A DNA stretch of 64,000 bases. It comes from Nocardioides sp. R-C-SC26. Lineage in GTDB: Bacteria; Actinomycetota; Actinomycetes; Propionibacteriales; Nocardioidaceae. The stretch spans positions 166,958-230,957 of the forward strand of contig NZ_JAHRHK010000005.1 of the NCBI RefSeq assembly GCF_021246465.1, written 5' to 3'. Under the pieces are notes generated by a model, which was given only the letters and a program-made list of their open reading frames with translations, was not told the origin of the DNA and did no database searches. A program made the translations under genes and the position numbers. The stretch's first letter is position 1, and each line of letters starts with the position of its first letter. Below, one piece after another: positions 50,631-58,900 of this stretch.

Positions 50631-51205
50631 GGCTGCAGCATCCGTTCGAGGATCAGGGTGAGCTCGGCGTCGAGGTCGTCCTCGCTGACGTCGTCGCCGA
50701 TCATCGTGTGCGCCGACAGCACGAATCCGTGGGCGGCGAGCACGGCGGCGCGGGCGATCAGCACCGGCGACCCTGCCCGGATCTCACCGGTGCGCTGGCC
50801 CTCGGCTATCGCTGCGGTGAGCAGTCCGAGGATGAGGTCCTGCGAGCGACCGCGTCGCTCCAGCAGATAGGGAAGGATCAGCTCGGCGTCGAGTTGGATG
50901 ATCCGCACGAAGAGGTGGTTGCCGCGCAGGGTGCGCGCCGCCGCGACCATCGACTCCACCAGCGGCCGGTCGGTCACGGCGGCCTGCACGATGCCGGTCC
51001 ACTCCCGCGTCATGAGGTCGGCCAGGAGTGAGGCCATGTCGGGCCATGCGCGATAGATGGTCATGCGCGAGACTCCGGATCGACGGGCGACCTCGGTGAG
51101 GGTCGTGCGGCGCCAGCCGACCTCGAGGATGCAGCCGCGTGCGGCGTCGAGGTACGCGTCGCGCGGGCTCGTCGTCTCCGAGCGGTTGTGACGAAGTGAC
51201 GTCAT
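50627..51205 (-). CDS. TetR-family repressor of the glycerolipid locus
   Basis: 192 residues. HTH: GWRRTTLTEVARRSGVSRMT with IYRAWPDMASL. The C-terminal ligand domain is unassigned. It is coupled to glpD by a four-base overlap and faces the flavoprotein gene across only 17 bp. The start has no ribosome site; a TACAGT seven bases upstream suggests leaderless translation. A palindrome covering both start codons is the likely operator. Confidence 0.9.
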   Translation of the reverse strand: MTSLRHNRSETTSPRDAYLDAARGCILEVGWRRTTLTEVARRSGVSRMTIYRAWPDMASLLADLMTREWTGIVQAAVTDRPLVESMVAAARTLRGNHLFVRIIQLDAELILPYLLERRGRSQDLILGLLTAAIAEGQRTGEIRAGSPVLIARAAVLAAHGFVLSAHTMIGDDVSEDDLDAELTLILERMLQP

Positions 51206-51227
51206 GTGTCACACTGTAACACATGAC
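51201..51227. promoter_or_regulatory. Operator palindrome covering both divergent start codons
   Basis: Perfect 9-bp arms GTCATGTGT (51201-51209) and ACACATGAC (51219-51227) around CACACTGTA. The minus-strand ATG (51203-51205) lies in the left arm and the plus-strand ATG (51223-51225) in the right arm. Overlapping -10-like boxes TACAGT (minus, 51218-51213) and CACACT (plus, 51210-51215) fill the centre. Confidence 0.72.
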
Positions 51228-52833
51228 GACCACCGGCCTCCCGTTCGAGCAGACCGAGATGCACCCCCAGCGTTGGGGCTCGCCCGACCGCGCCACGACG
51301 CTCCCCGAGCAGGCCCGTGGCCTGGTCGACTTCGCCTTCGGGCTCCGGTCGACTCCGGCCGATGTCGAGGTGGCGCTGCCGCCGCTCGCCGTGGACGCCG
51401 CTCACGTGCAGGCCCTCGCCGACCTGCTCGGTGCCGAGCACGTGCTCACCGACGACGCCGACCGCCGCCAGCGCACCCGCGGCAAGTCGACCCCCGACCT
51501 GCTCCGTGCTCGCACCGGTGACCTCAGCGACGCCCCCGACGTCGTCGTCCGCCCGGCCGACCACGAGCAGGTCGCCGCGGTGCTCGACTACGCCGTGCGG
51601 CATCATCTCGCCGTCGTGCCGTTCGGCGGCGGCACCTGCGTCACCGGGGGCCTCGCCGCGCGACGCGACGGATTCGCCGGCCTGATCTCTCTCGACCTCG
51701 TGCGGATGAAGCGGCTGCTCGCGGTCGACCACACCTCGATGACGGCGGTGCTCGAGCCCGGTCTCCGCGGCCCCGAGGCCGAGGCACTCCTCGCCGCCGA
51801 GGGCCTCACGCTCGGCCACTATCCGCAGTCGTTCGAGTTCGCCACCATCGGAGGATTCGCCGCCACCCGCTCCAGCGGGCAGAGCAGCGCCGGCTACGGC
51901 CGCTTCGACGCCCTCGTCGTCGCGCTCCGCGTCGCCACGCCGCGCGGTGAGATGCGCCTGGGTTCCTCTCCCGCCAATGCGGCCGGCCCCGACCTGCGCC
52001 AGCTGATTCTCGGCTCCGAGGGCGCCTTCGGTGTGATCACCGAGGTCACGGTGCGCGTGCGCCGCCTGCCGGCCCAGAAGGTCTACGAGGGCTGGCGCTG
52101 GGCCAGCTTCGAGGCGGGCGCCGACGCCATGCGCACTCTCGCCCAGGCCGGTCTGCTGCCCACCGTGCTCCGCCTCTCCGATGAGAACGAGACCGCGATC
52201 AACCTGGCCAAGCCCGACCAGATCGGCGACAGCCCCGAGGCGACCGACGAGTCCGCGGGCGGCTGCCTGATGATCGTCGGCTACGAGGGCGAGCCGGACG
52301 CCGTCCAGGCGAAGCAGCAGGCCGTCACCGCAGTTCTGACCGGGCTCGGCGGGGAGGCACTGGGTACCGCGCCGGGTGAGTCGTGGGCGCACGGTCGCTT
52401 CGACGCCCCGTACCTGCGCGACTCCCTGCTCGACGTCGGCGTGCTCGTCGAGACGATGGAGACGGCGACGTTCTGGAGCAACCGCCAGGCGCTCTACGAC
52501 GGCGTGCGCACCGCCCTGGTCGACTCCCTGGGCGAGGGTGCGCTGGTGCTCTGCCACATCTCGCACGTCTACGAGACCGGCTGCTCGCTCTACTTCACGG
52601 TGGCAGCGAAGGCGGGCGACGACCCGCTGCCGCAGTGGATGGCTGCCAAGTCCGCGGCCTCCGACGCGATGATGGCTGCGGGTGCCACCATCACCCACCA
52701 CCACGCCGTCGGCACCGACCACCGGCCCTGGCTGACCAGCGAGATCGGAGATCTCGGCGCCTCGGTCCTTCGCGCCGTCAAGGCCGACCTCGACCCCACC
52801 GGCATCCTCAACCCGGGAGTGCTGATCCCGTGA
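51223..52833 (+). CDS. FAD-linked oxidase, alkyldihydroxyacetonephosphate synthase-like
   Basis: 536 residues. FAD_binding_4 region: VVVRPADHEQVAAVLDYAV, VVPFGGGTCVTGGLAARRDG, EFATIGGFAATRSSGQSSAG, ILGSEGAFGVITEVTVRVRR. The C-terminal half has CHISHVYETGCSLYFTVAAK and the HHHAVGTDHRPWL histidine cluster also seen in AGPS. AGPS swaps the acyl chain of acyl-DHAP for an alkyl chain in ether-lipid synthesis. GlpD next door makes DHAP and the following gene is a diacylglycerol kinase, so a glycerolipid substrate is likely. The exact reaction is not established for the actinobacterial group. An ATG at 51259 is a possible alternative start. Confidence 0.87.
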   Translation: MTTTGLPFEQTEMHPQRWGSPDRATTLPEQARGLVDFAFGLRSTPADVEVALPPLAVDAAHVQALADLLGAEHVLTDDADRRQRTRGKSTPDLLRARTGDLSDAPDVVVRPADHEQVAAVLDYAVRHHLAVVPFGGGTCVTGGLAARRDGFAGLISLDLVRMKRLLAVDHTSMTAVLEPGLRGPEAEALLAAEGLTLGHYPQSFEFATIGGFAATRSSGQSSAGYGRFDALVVALRVATPRGEMRLGSSPANAAGPDLRQLILGSEGAFGVITEVTVRVRRLPAQKVYEGWRWASFEAGADAMRTLAQAGLLPTVLRLSDENETAINLAKPDQIGDSPEATDESAGGCLMIVGYEGEPDAVQAKQQAVTAVLTGLGGEALGTAPGESWAHGRFDAPYLRDSLLDVGVLVETMETATFWSNRQALYDGVRTALVDSLGEGALVLCHISHVYETGCSLYFTVAAKAGDDPLPQWMAAKSAASDAMMAAGATITHHHAVGTDHRPWLTSEIGDLGASVLRAVKADLDPTGILNPGVLIP

Positions 52834-53735
52834 CCCGCACCTTCACCTTCCTGGTCAACCCCGCCTCCGGCGGCGGCGCCGCACCTGAGGCCGTCGTGCC
52901 CGTCGCACGGGCGCTGCGCGATGCCGGCGCGCAGGTCGACGTCACCTACTCGCCCGGGCCCCAGGCCATGGCCGCGCTCGTCGACGCCGCGGTCGCACGT
53001 GGCGACGTGGTGGTCTCCGTCGGTGGCGACGGCATGCTCTCCTCCCTCGCCGGAGCCGTCTCCCGTGCCGGCGGCACGTTGGCCGTCCTCCCGGCCGGCC
53101 GCGGCAACGACTTCGCCCGCATGCTCGGCCTCCCCGAGGAGCCCGAGGCCCTGGCGCGGCTGCTGCTCGACGCCGCACCGACGTCGGTCGACCTGCTCTC
53201 CTGGACGACGTCGGCCGGCGAGCGTCGCGTCGCGGGTTCGGTGTACTGCGGCGTCGACGCCCGCGCCGCGGAGCTCGTCGACCGTGCCCACTGGCTCCCG
53301 CGCAAGCTCCAGTACCCCTACGCCGCAGTCCGCTCCCTGGCCACCTACCGTCCCGCGCGGTTCCGAGTCGACGTCGACGGCCGGGTCAGCGAGCACCTCG
53401 CGTCGAACGTCGTGATCGCGAACTCGGCGTACTACGGCAAGGGCATGAAGATCGCCCCCGACGCCGTGGTGGACGACGGTCTCCTCGACGTCGTCATCAT
53501 CGAGGCGGCCTCGCGACTGGCGCTGGTGCGCTCGTTGCCCAAGGTCTACGACGGCTCCCACGTGGCGCTGCCCCAGGTCACCCTGCTGCGCGGACGTCGG
53601 GTCTCGGTCGCCGCCTCGGTGCGCGGCGGGGTACCCGCAGGCGGTGACGGCGAGCCGCTCGGCGTCCTGCCCGGCCTCGACGCCGAGCCCGCCGTCGCCG
53701 AGGTGCTGCCGGGCGCGCTCATGATCCTGCGCTGA
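52830..53735 (+). CDS. Diacylglycerol kinase family lipid kinase
   Basis: 301 residues. LVNPASGGGAAPEAVVPVAR at the start, the nucleotide loop VVVSVGGDGMLSSLAGAV, LPAGRGNDFARMLGLPEEPE, and the C-terminal NSAYYGKGMKIAPDAVVDDG. It phosphorylates diacylglycerol or another lipid alcohol. The GTG overlaps the flavoprotein stop by four bases, so the two are coupled. The homologue Rv2252 in M. tuberculosis is a characterised diacylglycerol kinase, and the gene order is conserved. Confidence 0.92.
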   Translation: MTRTFTFLVNPASGGGAAPEAVVPVARALRDAGAQVDVTYSPGPQAMAALVDAAVARGDVVVSVGGDGMLSSLAGAVSRAGGTLAVLPAGRGNDFARMLGLPEEPEALARLLLDAAPTSVDLLSWTTSAGERRVAGSVYCGVDARAAELVDRAHWLPRKLQYPYAAVRSLATYRPARFRVDVDGRVSEHLASNVVIANSAYYGKGMKIAPDAVVDDGLLDVVIIEAASRLALVRSLPKVYDGSHVALPQVTLLRGRRVSVAASVRGGVPAGGDGEPLGVLPGLDAEPAVAEVLPGALMILR

Positions 53736-53787
53736 GACTGGCGGGCCGGCGAGCCGGCCTCGCCGTTCAGGTGCGGGTGGGTGGCGG

Positions 53788-53911
53788 GCGGTGACCTGCT
53801 GAGGATTCGCGCGGCTCTGGCGCGGTGGGACGGTGACCTGCTGAGGGTCGGTACGTGCCGATTCCTCAGCGGCTCACCGCCGTGGGCCTCAGGACCTCCG
53901 CCACTCACCGC
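53788..53911. repeat. Four-copy 17-mer cluster 4 (GCGGTGASNNNCWGAGG)
   Basis: Copies at 53788-53804 (+), 53830-53846 (+), 53864-53880 (-) and 53895-53911 (-). Most copies match the consensus at all fixed positions; copy 2 begins ACGG and copy 4 has CCGC next to the CTCC end. It lies in the 274-bp space between the lipid kinase and the SGNH gene. Confidence 0.85.
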
Positions 53912-54009
53912 TCCCCGCGACCGGAGGACGGGCGACGGACGGCGCACGACGCCCGAAATTCGGCCTTCGTCTGCGGGCGTCCTGGGGCCCATGTGACCAT
54001 GGGGGCACC

Positions 54010-54990
54010 ATGACGACGCTGACTTCCCCCTCGCTCTCGGGCCGCCTTCCCCGTTCGCTCGCGGCTCTTCTCGCGGTGCTGATAACCGCGACCATGCTCC
54101 TGTTCACCGCCACCGCGGCGGACGCCGTCCAGCCGAGCCGCGACTACCCGCGGATCCCCAAGAAGTGCGCCTCGTCGCAGGAGAAGATCCCGCAGAAGCC
54201 GGTGGTCTGCCACCTCAACCCGTATAAGGCCGGTCGTCCGACCGTCGTCATGTGGGGCGACTCCCACGCCTGGATGTTCATCCCCGCCGTGCAGAAGGCA
54301 GCCGGGGGCAAGGTCAACCTGGTGGCCTCGATGATGGGCGGCTGCCCCGCGATGGACAACCAGGTACGCGCCAGCGACAGCACGCCGGCCTGCTTCCAGT
54401 CCAACCGGATGGGTATCGAGTACGTCCGCAGCCTCGTCGACGACAACCAGATCGTCCGCGTGATCATCGGAGGCAGCTGGCAGCGCTACCGCCAGGCCGT
54501 GAAGACCCGGGCCGGCGACTACGCCGAGACCATGGGCCGCGCCATGGTGAGCGGCGCGCCGCGGCTCGCGCGGACGCTCTCGGCGATGGATGTGCCGGTC
54601 AAGGTGATCGGCCAGGTCGCGACGGTGCCCGAGAAGCGCGCCGCGTGCCGCGCCGGCGAGAAGCCCTATGCGTGCAACGTGCCCAAGAGCAAGGCCCTCG
54701 CCGACGCCGCGGGAACGAAGTCGTGGGTCACCAAGCTCTTCAAGCCGGCCAAGCCCGGCAAGCTGATCGACGTCAACGGCCTCTACTGCAAGGGCTCGGT
54801 CTGCAAGGGCAAGGTCGGCAAGACCTTCACCTGGTGGGACGACCTGCACCTGAGCGCCACGACCTCCAAGCGCGCGTCCCGCTTCTTCAAGCCGATCATC
54901 ACCGAGGCCCTCGCGGCCGCGACGCCGACCAACCCCGGCGGTGGGGGCGGCGGTGGCGGTGGCTGCACGCTGCTGATCTTCTGCCGCTGA
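54010..54990 (+). CDS. Secreted SGNH-hydrolase-like protein with Gly9-Cys tail
   Basis: 326 residues. A signal peptide (LAALLAVLITATMLLFTATA then ADA) precedes the mature protein. SGNH block I is TVVMWGDSHAWMF and the terminal catalytic Asp/His is in TWWDDLHLSATTS, as in the periplasmic SGNH domains that accompany OafA-type acyltransferases. At least six cysteines suggest disulfides. The C-terminus is nine glycines followed by CTLLIFCR, which is not part of the fold. It probably deacylates or acylates a cell-wall glycan. It is monocistronic. Confidence 0.85.
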   Translation: MTTLTSPSLSGRLPRSLAALLAVLITATMLLFTATAADAVQPSRDYPRIPKKCASSQEKIPQKPVVCHLNPYKAGRPTVVMWGDSHAWMFIPAVQKAAGGKVNLVASMMGGCPAMDNQVRASDSTPACFQSNRMGIEYVRSLVDDNQIVRVIIGGSWQRYRQAVKTRAGDYAETMGRAMVSGAPRLARTLSAMDVPVKVIGQVATVPEKRAACRAGEKPYACNVPKSKALADAAGTKSWVTKLFKPAKPGKLIDVNGLYCKGSVCKGKVGKTFTWWDDLHLSATTSKRASRFFKPIITEALAAATPTNPGGGGGGGGGCTLLIFCR

Positions 54991-55046
54991 CCTGGGCCGG
55001 AACGAGGTCCGGTCACGGCGGTGGCGGTCGCCGTCTGTCCGGGCGG

Positions 55047-55063
55047 GCGGTGAGCGGCTGAGG
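55047..55063 (+). repeat. Single copy of the GCGGTGASNNNCWGAGG 17-mer
   Basis: GCGGTGAGCGGCTGAGG, a full match, between the convergent SGNH and condensation-GNAT genes. No companion copies are seen within 100 bp. The following bases TTTCCGCGC match the 3' extension of the clustered copies. Confidence 0.75.
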
Positions 55064-55101
55064 TTTCCGCGCGCTGGCAGCGCGTGGCCGCGGGGCTCGG
55101 A

Positions 55102-56877
55102 TCACAGGTCGCGTTTGAGGCCCACGTGGGTGTCGCGATAGCCGAGCCGGGCGTAGAAGCTCCGGGCGCGGCCCCGGGCGGCGTCGGTGGAGAGCTGGGC
55201 CAGGCGGGCGCCGCGGGCGCGGCCGTGGCCGTGTGCCCACTCCAGCATCGCCGAGCCCAGGCCGGTGCCGCGCACGTCGACGGCGATCCGCACGCCCTCG
55301 ATCTGCAGCCGGGTCGCGCCGCCGCGTGAGAGTCCTGGCAGCACGGTGAGCTGCATGGTTCCGACGATCCGGTCGGACTCGTCACGCACGACGGCGAGGT
55401 AGTGCGCGCTGTCGCGGGCGACGGCGTCGAACGCCGCTTCGTAGGGGCCCGCGTCGGCGATCTCGCGAGTCGCGCCGATCTCGTCGTCGGCCAGCAGCGC
55501 CGCGATGTCGGCGATGTCGGCGCGTGCGGCGCGCTGGACACGGAAGACCCGCTCGCCCAGCCGCAGCCGACCCCCGGCGGAGGCACGCGCCTCGGCGCGC
55601 AGGCGCGCAGTGAGTGCGTCAAGCCAGCGGCCCACGTGCCGGCGCGCCTCGGTGGTGTCGGGGTAGCGGCAGCGCAGGTGCAGTCCGGACTCGTCGAGCA
55701 CGAACCAGAGCATCACGCCGTCGGTGCGGATCGCCGCGCCGACGTACTGCGCCTCCAGCCCCACCGAGTCGACCCGCACCGGCAGGCGCCGCAGGTCGAG
55801 CCAGGAGATCGCGAACATGCCGGGTGCGGCCGGCATCCCGCCCCAGGGTGCGAGCACGTCCTCCAGGGGCCAGGACCCGAGTCGGATGGCCTCCTTGACG
55901 GCGGCCGCGCTGGCTCGCGGATCGGGGTCGGCCGATTCGAGGACGGCGTTGGTGATGAACCAGCCCACCGCGTCGTGCCAGGCCGCGTCGTAGCGGCTGT
56001 GCACCGGGAACACCGCTCTCAACGGGGTTCCGGCGAGGTCCTGGGTGACCGCCGTCATCGCCGCGACGACGAGCGCGAGCGTCGAGACGCCCTGGTCGCG
56101 GGCCTCCGCGGCGAACGCCGCGCTGTCGTCGACGTCGAGCACGTCGCGCACCTCGACCCGCTCGCGGTGCGGTGTCGCGACGTCGCCCAGCGGCAGCGGA
56201 AACCGCGGCATGACGTCTCCGGACGCTCCCAGCACCTCCGCCCATCGGTCGCGGACGTCGTCCGGCGCGCGCGGCCGCTCGCGCAACGACGCGGTGTGGT
56301 CGGCGAAGGGTGGGGCGGGAGCGAGCGCGGGCGTTCCACCGGCGCGCACGGTGGCCAGGGCGGCGAGCAGATCGCGTGTGATCACCAGCATCGACCACAT
56401 GTCGACGTGGGCGTGGTCGGCGGCGATCACCACGCAGCCGCCGGTCGCGGTCTCCAGCAGGCAGAGTCGGTGCGAGGGTCGGGCGTACGGCGTGCAGGTG
56501 TCGTCGAGGACGGCGCGCAGCGCGTCGTTCACCGCTTGCCCGGGCGCGACCGGGTGCTCCATCCACCCGCCCTCGTCGACGGTGACCTCGTGCAGGCGTG
56601 GCCCGTCCTCCTCCGATGAGCCGGGCAGGAACGCCGTGCGCAGGGTGCCGTGCCGTGCGATGACCGCGAGCCAGGCCGCCGCCAGGTCGTCGGGGTCCAC
56701 CGGCTCGGTGAGTCGGAAGGACAGCGCCATCCACGAGCCCGCCCGGTCTCCAGCGCCGACGTGACGGCCCTGGTCGAAGGAGACCGGCAGCCGGCGTCCG
56801 GGCGGTCCGACGGTGACGTCGTATCCCAGCAGCCGACCGAAGGGGAGCCGAAGATGCGCCACGTTGGTCAGCCGCAT
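55102..56877 (-). CDS. Condensation-domain / GNAT N-acetyltransferase fusion
   Basis: 591 residues. Residues 1-~440 resemble the NRPS/PapA-type condensation superfamily: LSFRLTEPVDPDDLAAAWLA, the active-site-like AADHAHVDMWSML (HxxxD as H-A-H-V-D), and the DAVGWFITNAVLES latch region. Residues ~445-591 are a GNAT domain: RIVGTMQLTVLPGLSRGGAT, the acetyl-CoA loop VDVRGTGLGSAMLEWAHGHG, and SFYARLGYRDTHVGLKRDL. Each domain alone is common, but the combination is unusual to me. It is standalone and faces a hydrolase gene. A role in acylating a lipid or peptide is possible; no substrate can be named. Confidence 0.82.
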   Translation of the reverse strand: MRLTNVAHLRLPFGRLLGYDVTVGPPGRRLPVSFDQGRHVGAGDRAGSWMALSFRLTEPVDPDDLAAAWLAVIARHGTLRTAFLPGSSEEDGPRLHEVTVDEGGWMEHPVAPGQAVNDALRAVLDDTCTPYARPSHRLCLLETATGGCVVIAADHAHVDMWSMLVITRDLLAALATVRAGGTPALAPAPPFADHTASLRERPRAPDDVRDRWAEVLGASGDVMPRFPLPLGDVATPHRERVEVRDVLDVDDSAAFAAEARDQGVSTLALVVAAMTAVTQDLAGTPLRAVFPVHSRYDAAWHDAVGWFITNAVLESADPDPRASAAAVKEAIRLGSWPLEDVLAPWGGMPAAPGMFAISWLDLRRLPVRVDSVGLEAQYVGAAIRTDGVMLWFVLDESGLHLRCRYPDTTEARRHVGRWLDALTARLRAEARASAGGRLRLGERVFRVQRAARADIADIAALLADDEIGATREIADAGPYEAAFDAVARDSAHYLAVVRDESDRIVGTMQLTVLPGLSRGGATRLQIEGVRIAVDVRGTGLGSAMLEWAHGHGRARGARLAQLSTDAARGRARSFYARLGYRDTHVGLKRDL

Positions 56878-56918
56878 GTCGGTACCCTAGGGCCCGATTC
56901 ACCCTCCCAGGAGCCGAT

Positions 56919-57695
56919 GTGACGACCTTCTCCGTTCCCGGGGCCGAGCTCGACGTGGAGCTGAGCGACGAAGGGGGCCACCCCGTCGTCCAGCTCCACG
57001 GCCTCACCTCCAGCCGCTACCGCGACCGGCTGCTCGACCTCGATCTCGGTCGGGGTCTGAGCGGCACCCGGCTGCTGCGCTACGACGCACGCGGCCACGG
57101 TCGATCCACCGGGCGCGCCGTGCCGGAGGACTTCCGCTGGACGACGCTGGCCGACGACCTGTTGCGACTGCTGGACCACTGGTTCCCCGGCGAACGCGTG
57201 CACGGCGTCGGTCCGTCGATGGGCACGGGCACCCTGCTGCACGCCGCGGTGCGCGACCCGGAGCGCTTCAGCAGCCTCACGCTGCTGGTGCCGCCGACGG
57301 CGTGGTCGACGCGCGTCGGCAAGGCCGACGACTACCGCCGCGCTGCCGACGTCGTCGAGCAGGTCGGCATGGCGGCCTTCGTCGAGGCCGGACGAACGGT
57401 GGCGCGGCCCCCCGCCACCGTGGGCGTCCCCGAGACGGTGCCCGACGTCGTCGAGCACCTGCTGCCCTCCCTCCTGCGCGGTGCCGCGCTGAGCGACCTC
57501 CCCGCCCCCGAGCTCGTCGCACGCATCGACGTCCCGGTGACCGTGCTCGCGTGGAGCGAGGACCCCGCGCACCCGGTCTCGACCGCCGAGGCGCTGGTCG
57601 GCCTGCTGCCGCACGCGAGGCTCGAGGTCGCCGCCGCGCCGTCGGACGTCGCACGGTGGCCCGGCATCTTGATGGACGACGTCTCGCGTCACTGA
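56919..57695 (+). CDS. Alpha/beta-fold hydrolase
   Basis: 258 residues. HGLTSSRYRDR (oxyanion region), LLRYDARGHGRSTGRAV, the nucleophile elbow GVGPSMGTGTLLHAA (GxSxG), and VTVLAWSEDPAHPVSTAEAL with the acid; the last His is expected near LEVAAAPSDVARWP, but no clear catalytic His is visible there, so activity is uncertain. The GTG at 56919 is preceded by CCAGGAG. The space to the divergent condensation-GNAT gene is 41 bp, so the two may share a control region. Confidence 0.82.
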   Translation: MTTFSVPGAELDVELSDEGGHPVVQLHGLTSSRYRDRLLDLDLGRGLSGTRLLRYDARGHGRSTGRAVPEDFRWTTLADDLLRLLDHWFPGERVHGVGPSMGTGTLLHAAVRDPERFSSLTLLVPPTAWSTRVGKADDYRRAADVVEQVGMAAFVEAGRTVARPPATVGVPETVPDVVEHLLPSLLRGAALSDLPAPELVARIDVPVTVLAWSEDPAHPVSTAEALVGLLPHARLEVAAAPSDVARWPGILMDDVSRH

Positions 57696-57760
57696 TCGAG
57701 CGGCCCGGTGGTCGAGCGGCCCGGTGGTCGAGCGGCCCGGTGGTCGAGCTTGTCGAGACC
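57695..57760. repeat. 16-bp tandem repeat plus CGAGCTTGTCGAGA unit
   Basis: Three consecutive copies of (G/A)TCGAGCGGCCCGGTG at 57695-57710, 57711-57726 and 57727-57742, then GTCGAGCTTGTCGAGACC (57743-57760). It starts directly after the hydrolase stop. The unit length is not a multiple of three. Confidence 0.9.
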
Positions 57761-57805
57761 CTCGGCACGCTCGATGCCCGCGCCCGATGATGCTTGGATG
57801 GCGCG

Positions 57806-58312
57806 GTGACGACCGACCAGCCACGATTCAGCGCCGCCGAGATCACCGAGGCCTACGCCGCGATGCACCAGCGCGTGCAGCGCCACCAGGAGACCGGCGA
57901 CTGGGACGACTTCTGTCTCAACTTCACCGAGGACGCGACCTACATCGAGCACGCGTTCGGCACCTTCACCGGACGCGATCAGATCCGCGAGTGGTCGGTG
58001 AAGACGATGACCTCGTTCCCCGGGTCGGTGATGACCGGCTTCCCCATGGCCTGGCAGGTCGTGGACGAGTCGACGTCGCGACTGATCTGCGAGGTGCGCA
58101 ACCTGATGCCCGATCCGGGCGACGGGACGATGCTCGAGCAGTCGAACATGACGATCATGACGTACGCGGGCGACGGTCTCTTCTCCTGCGAGGAGGACAT
58201 CTACAACCCGATGCGCTTCATGCGGATGTCGGTCAAGTGGGCTCGGATCGCCCAGCAGCACGGCAACCTCAGCGACGAGGGCCAGGCCTACCTCGCACAG
58301 TTCGCGGGCTAG
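57806..58312 (+). CDS. NTF2-like (SnoaL-type) protein
   Basis: 168 residues. FSAAEITEAYAAMHQRVQRH, WDDFCLNFTEDATYIEHAFG and TFTGRDQIREWSVKTM are typical of SnoaL-like polyketide cyclase relatives. A TTG at 57794 is an alternative start. A TTGGAT box six bases before the GTG fits the leaderless pattern seen elsewhere. The stop overlaps the stop of the convergent membrane-protein gene by four bases. Function is unknown. Confidence 0.82.
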   Translation: MTTDQPRFSAAEITEAYAAMHQRVQRHQETGDWDDFCLNFTEDATYIEHAFGTFTGRDQIREWSVKTMTSFPGSVMTGFPMAWQVVDESTSRLICEVRNLMPDPGDGTMLEQSNMTIMTYAGDGLFSCEEDIYNPMRFMRMSVKWARIAQQHGNLSDEGQAYLAQFAG

Positions 58313-58824
58313 AGCTCGCGGTACTCCCGGTCGGCCTCGTCGACCTCCGCGTCGAGCGCGGCCCTCGCCTCCGGTTTGCCGTAGAACCGGCGGAACGAGT
58401 ACACGATCAGCGCGAGGGCGATCGCGGCCGACACGAGCTGGGTGACGGCGGTCGCTGCGCCGCCGGGCAGCCACAGGGCCTCGGGCAGCGGCCACCAGTC
58501 CGGCTCGTCCGGCTCGGCCAGCCACAGCGCGCCGGCCGCGACGAGGAGGACGACACCACTCAGCGACATCACGATGCGCGGCACGGTCTCCACGCTCTCG
58601 GCCGCGCCGCGCAGGGCGCGGTACTTGATCGGGTCGAGGCGCTTCTCGGCCCACTCGTACTGCTGGCTCAAGATCGCCAGCGCACCGAAGATCATCAGCA
58701 GACCGGGCCCGGGGAGCACGAGCGCCGCGATGCCGGCGACCAGCAGCACCCAGCCGATCGTCTCCAGCGCCAGTCGGCGGGCCGCGCCCATCATGGCCAC
58801 GAGCATGCCAAACGGGTCAACCAC
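58309..58824 (-). CDS. PGPGW-family small membrane protein
   Basis: 171 residues. The family motif LVLPGPGLLMIFGALAILSQ lies in the second membrane hairpin, followed by YEWAEKRLDPIKYRA; two more helices follow. The C-terminus is acidic. The start is uncertain: GTG at 58824 or ATG at 58806 or 58794, none with a good ribosome site. Function is unknown. Confidence 0.8.
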   Translation of the reverse strand: MVDPFGMLVAMMGAARRLALETIGWVLLVAGIAALVLPGPGLLMIFGALAILSQQYEWAEKRLDPIKYRALRGAAESVETVPRIVMSLSGVVLLVAAGALWLAEPDEPDWWPLPEALWLPGGAATAVTQLVSAAIALALIVYSFRRFYGKPEARAALDAEVDEADREYREL

Positions 58825-58837
58825 TCCAGGGTGAGCG

Positions 58838-58884
58838 GCGGCTCGCCGGGCGCCGGCGGCCGCGCATGGTGAGCGGCGAGCCGC
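58838..58884. terminator. Hairpin after the MMPL-TetR operon
   Basis: GCGGCTCGCC (58838-58847) pairs exactly with GGCGAGCCGC (58875-58884). A direct repeat GGTGAGCGGCG occurs at both flanks. It sits in the 76-bp space after the TetR gene; it may end that transcript. No T-run. Confidence 0.4.
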
Positions 58885-58900
58885 GGGTGGTCGGGCACCG

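Noticed and set aside
57724-58872. Plus-strand frame across the NTF2-like gene and the PGPGW gene
   Set aside because: It is an Arg/Gly/His-rich shadow of two well-supported genes in other frames.
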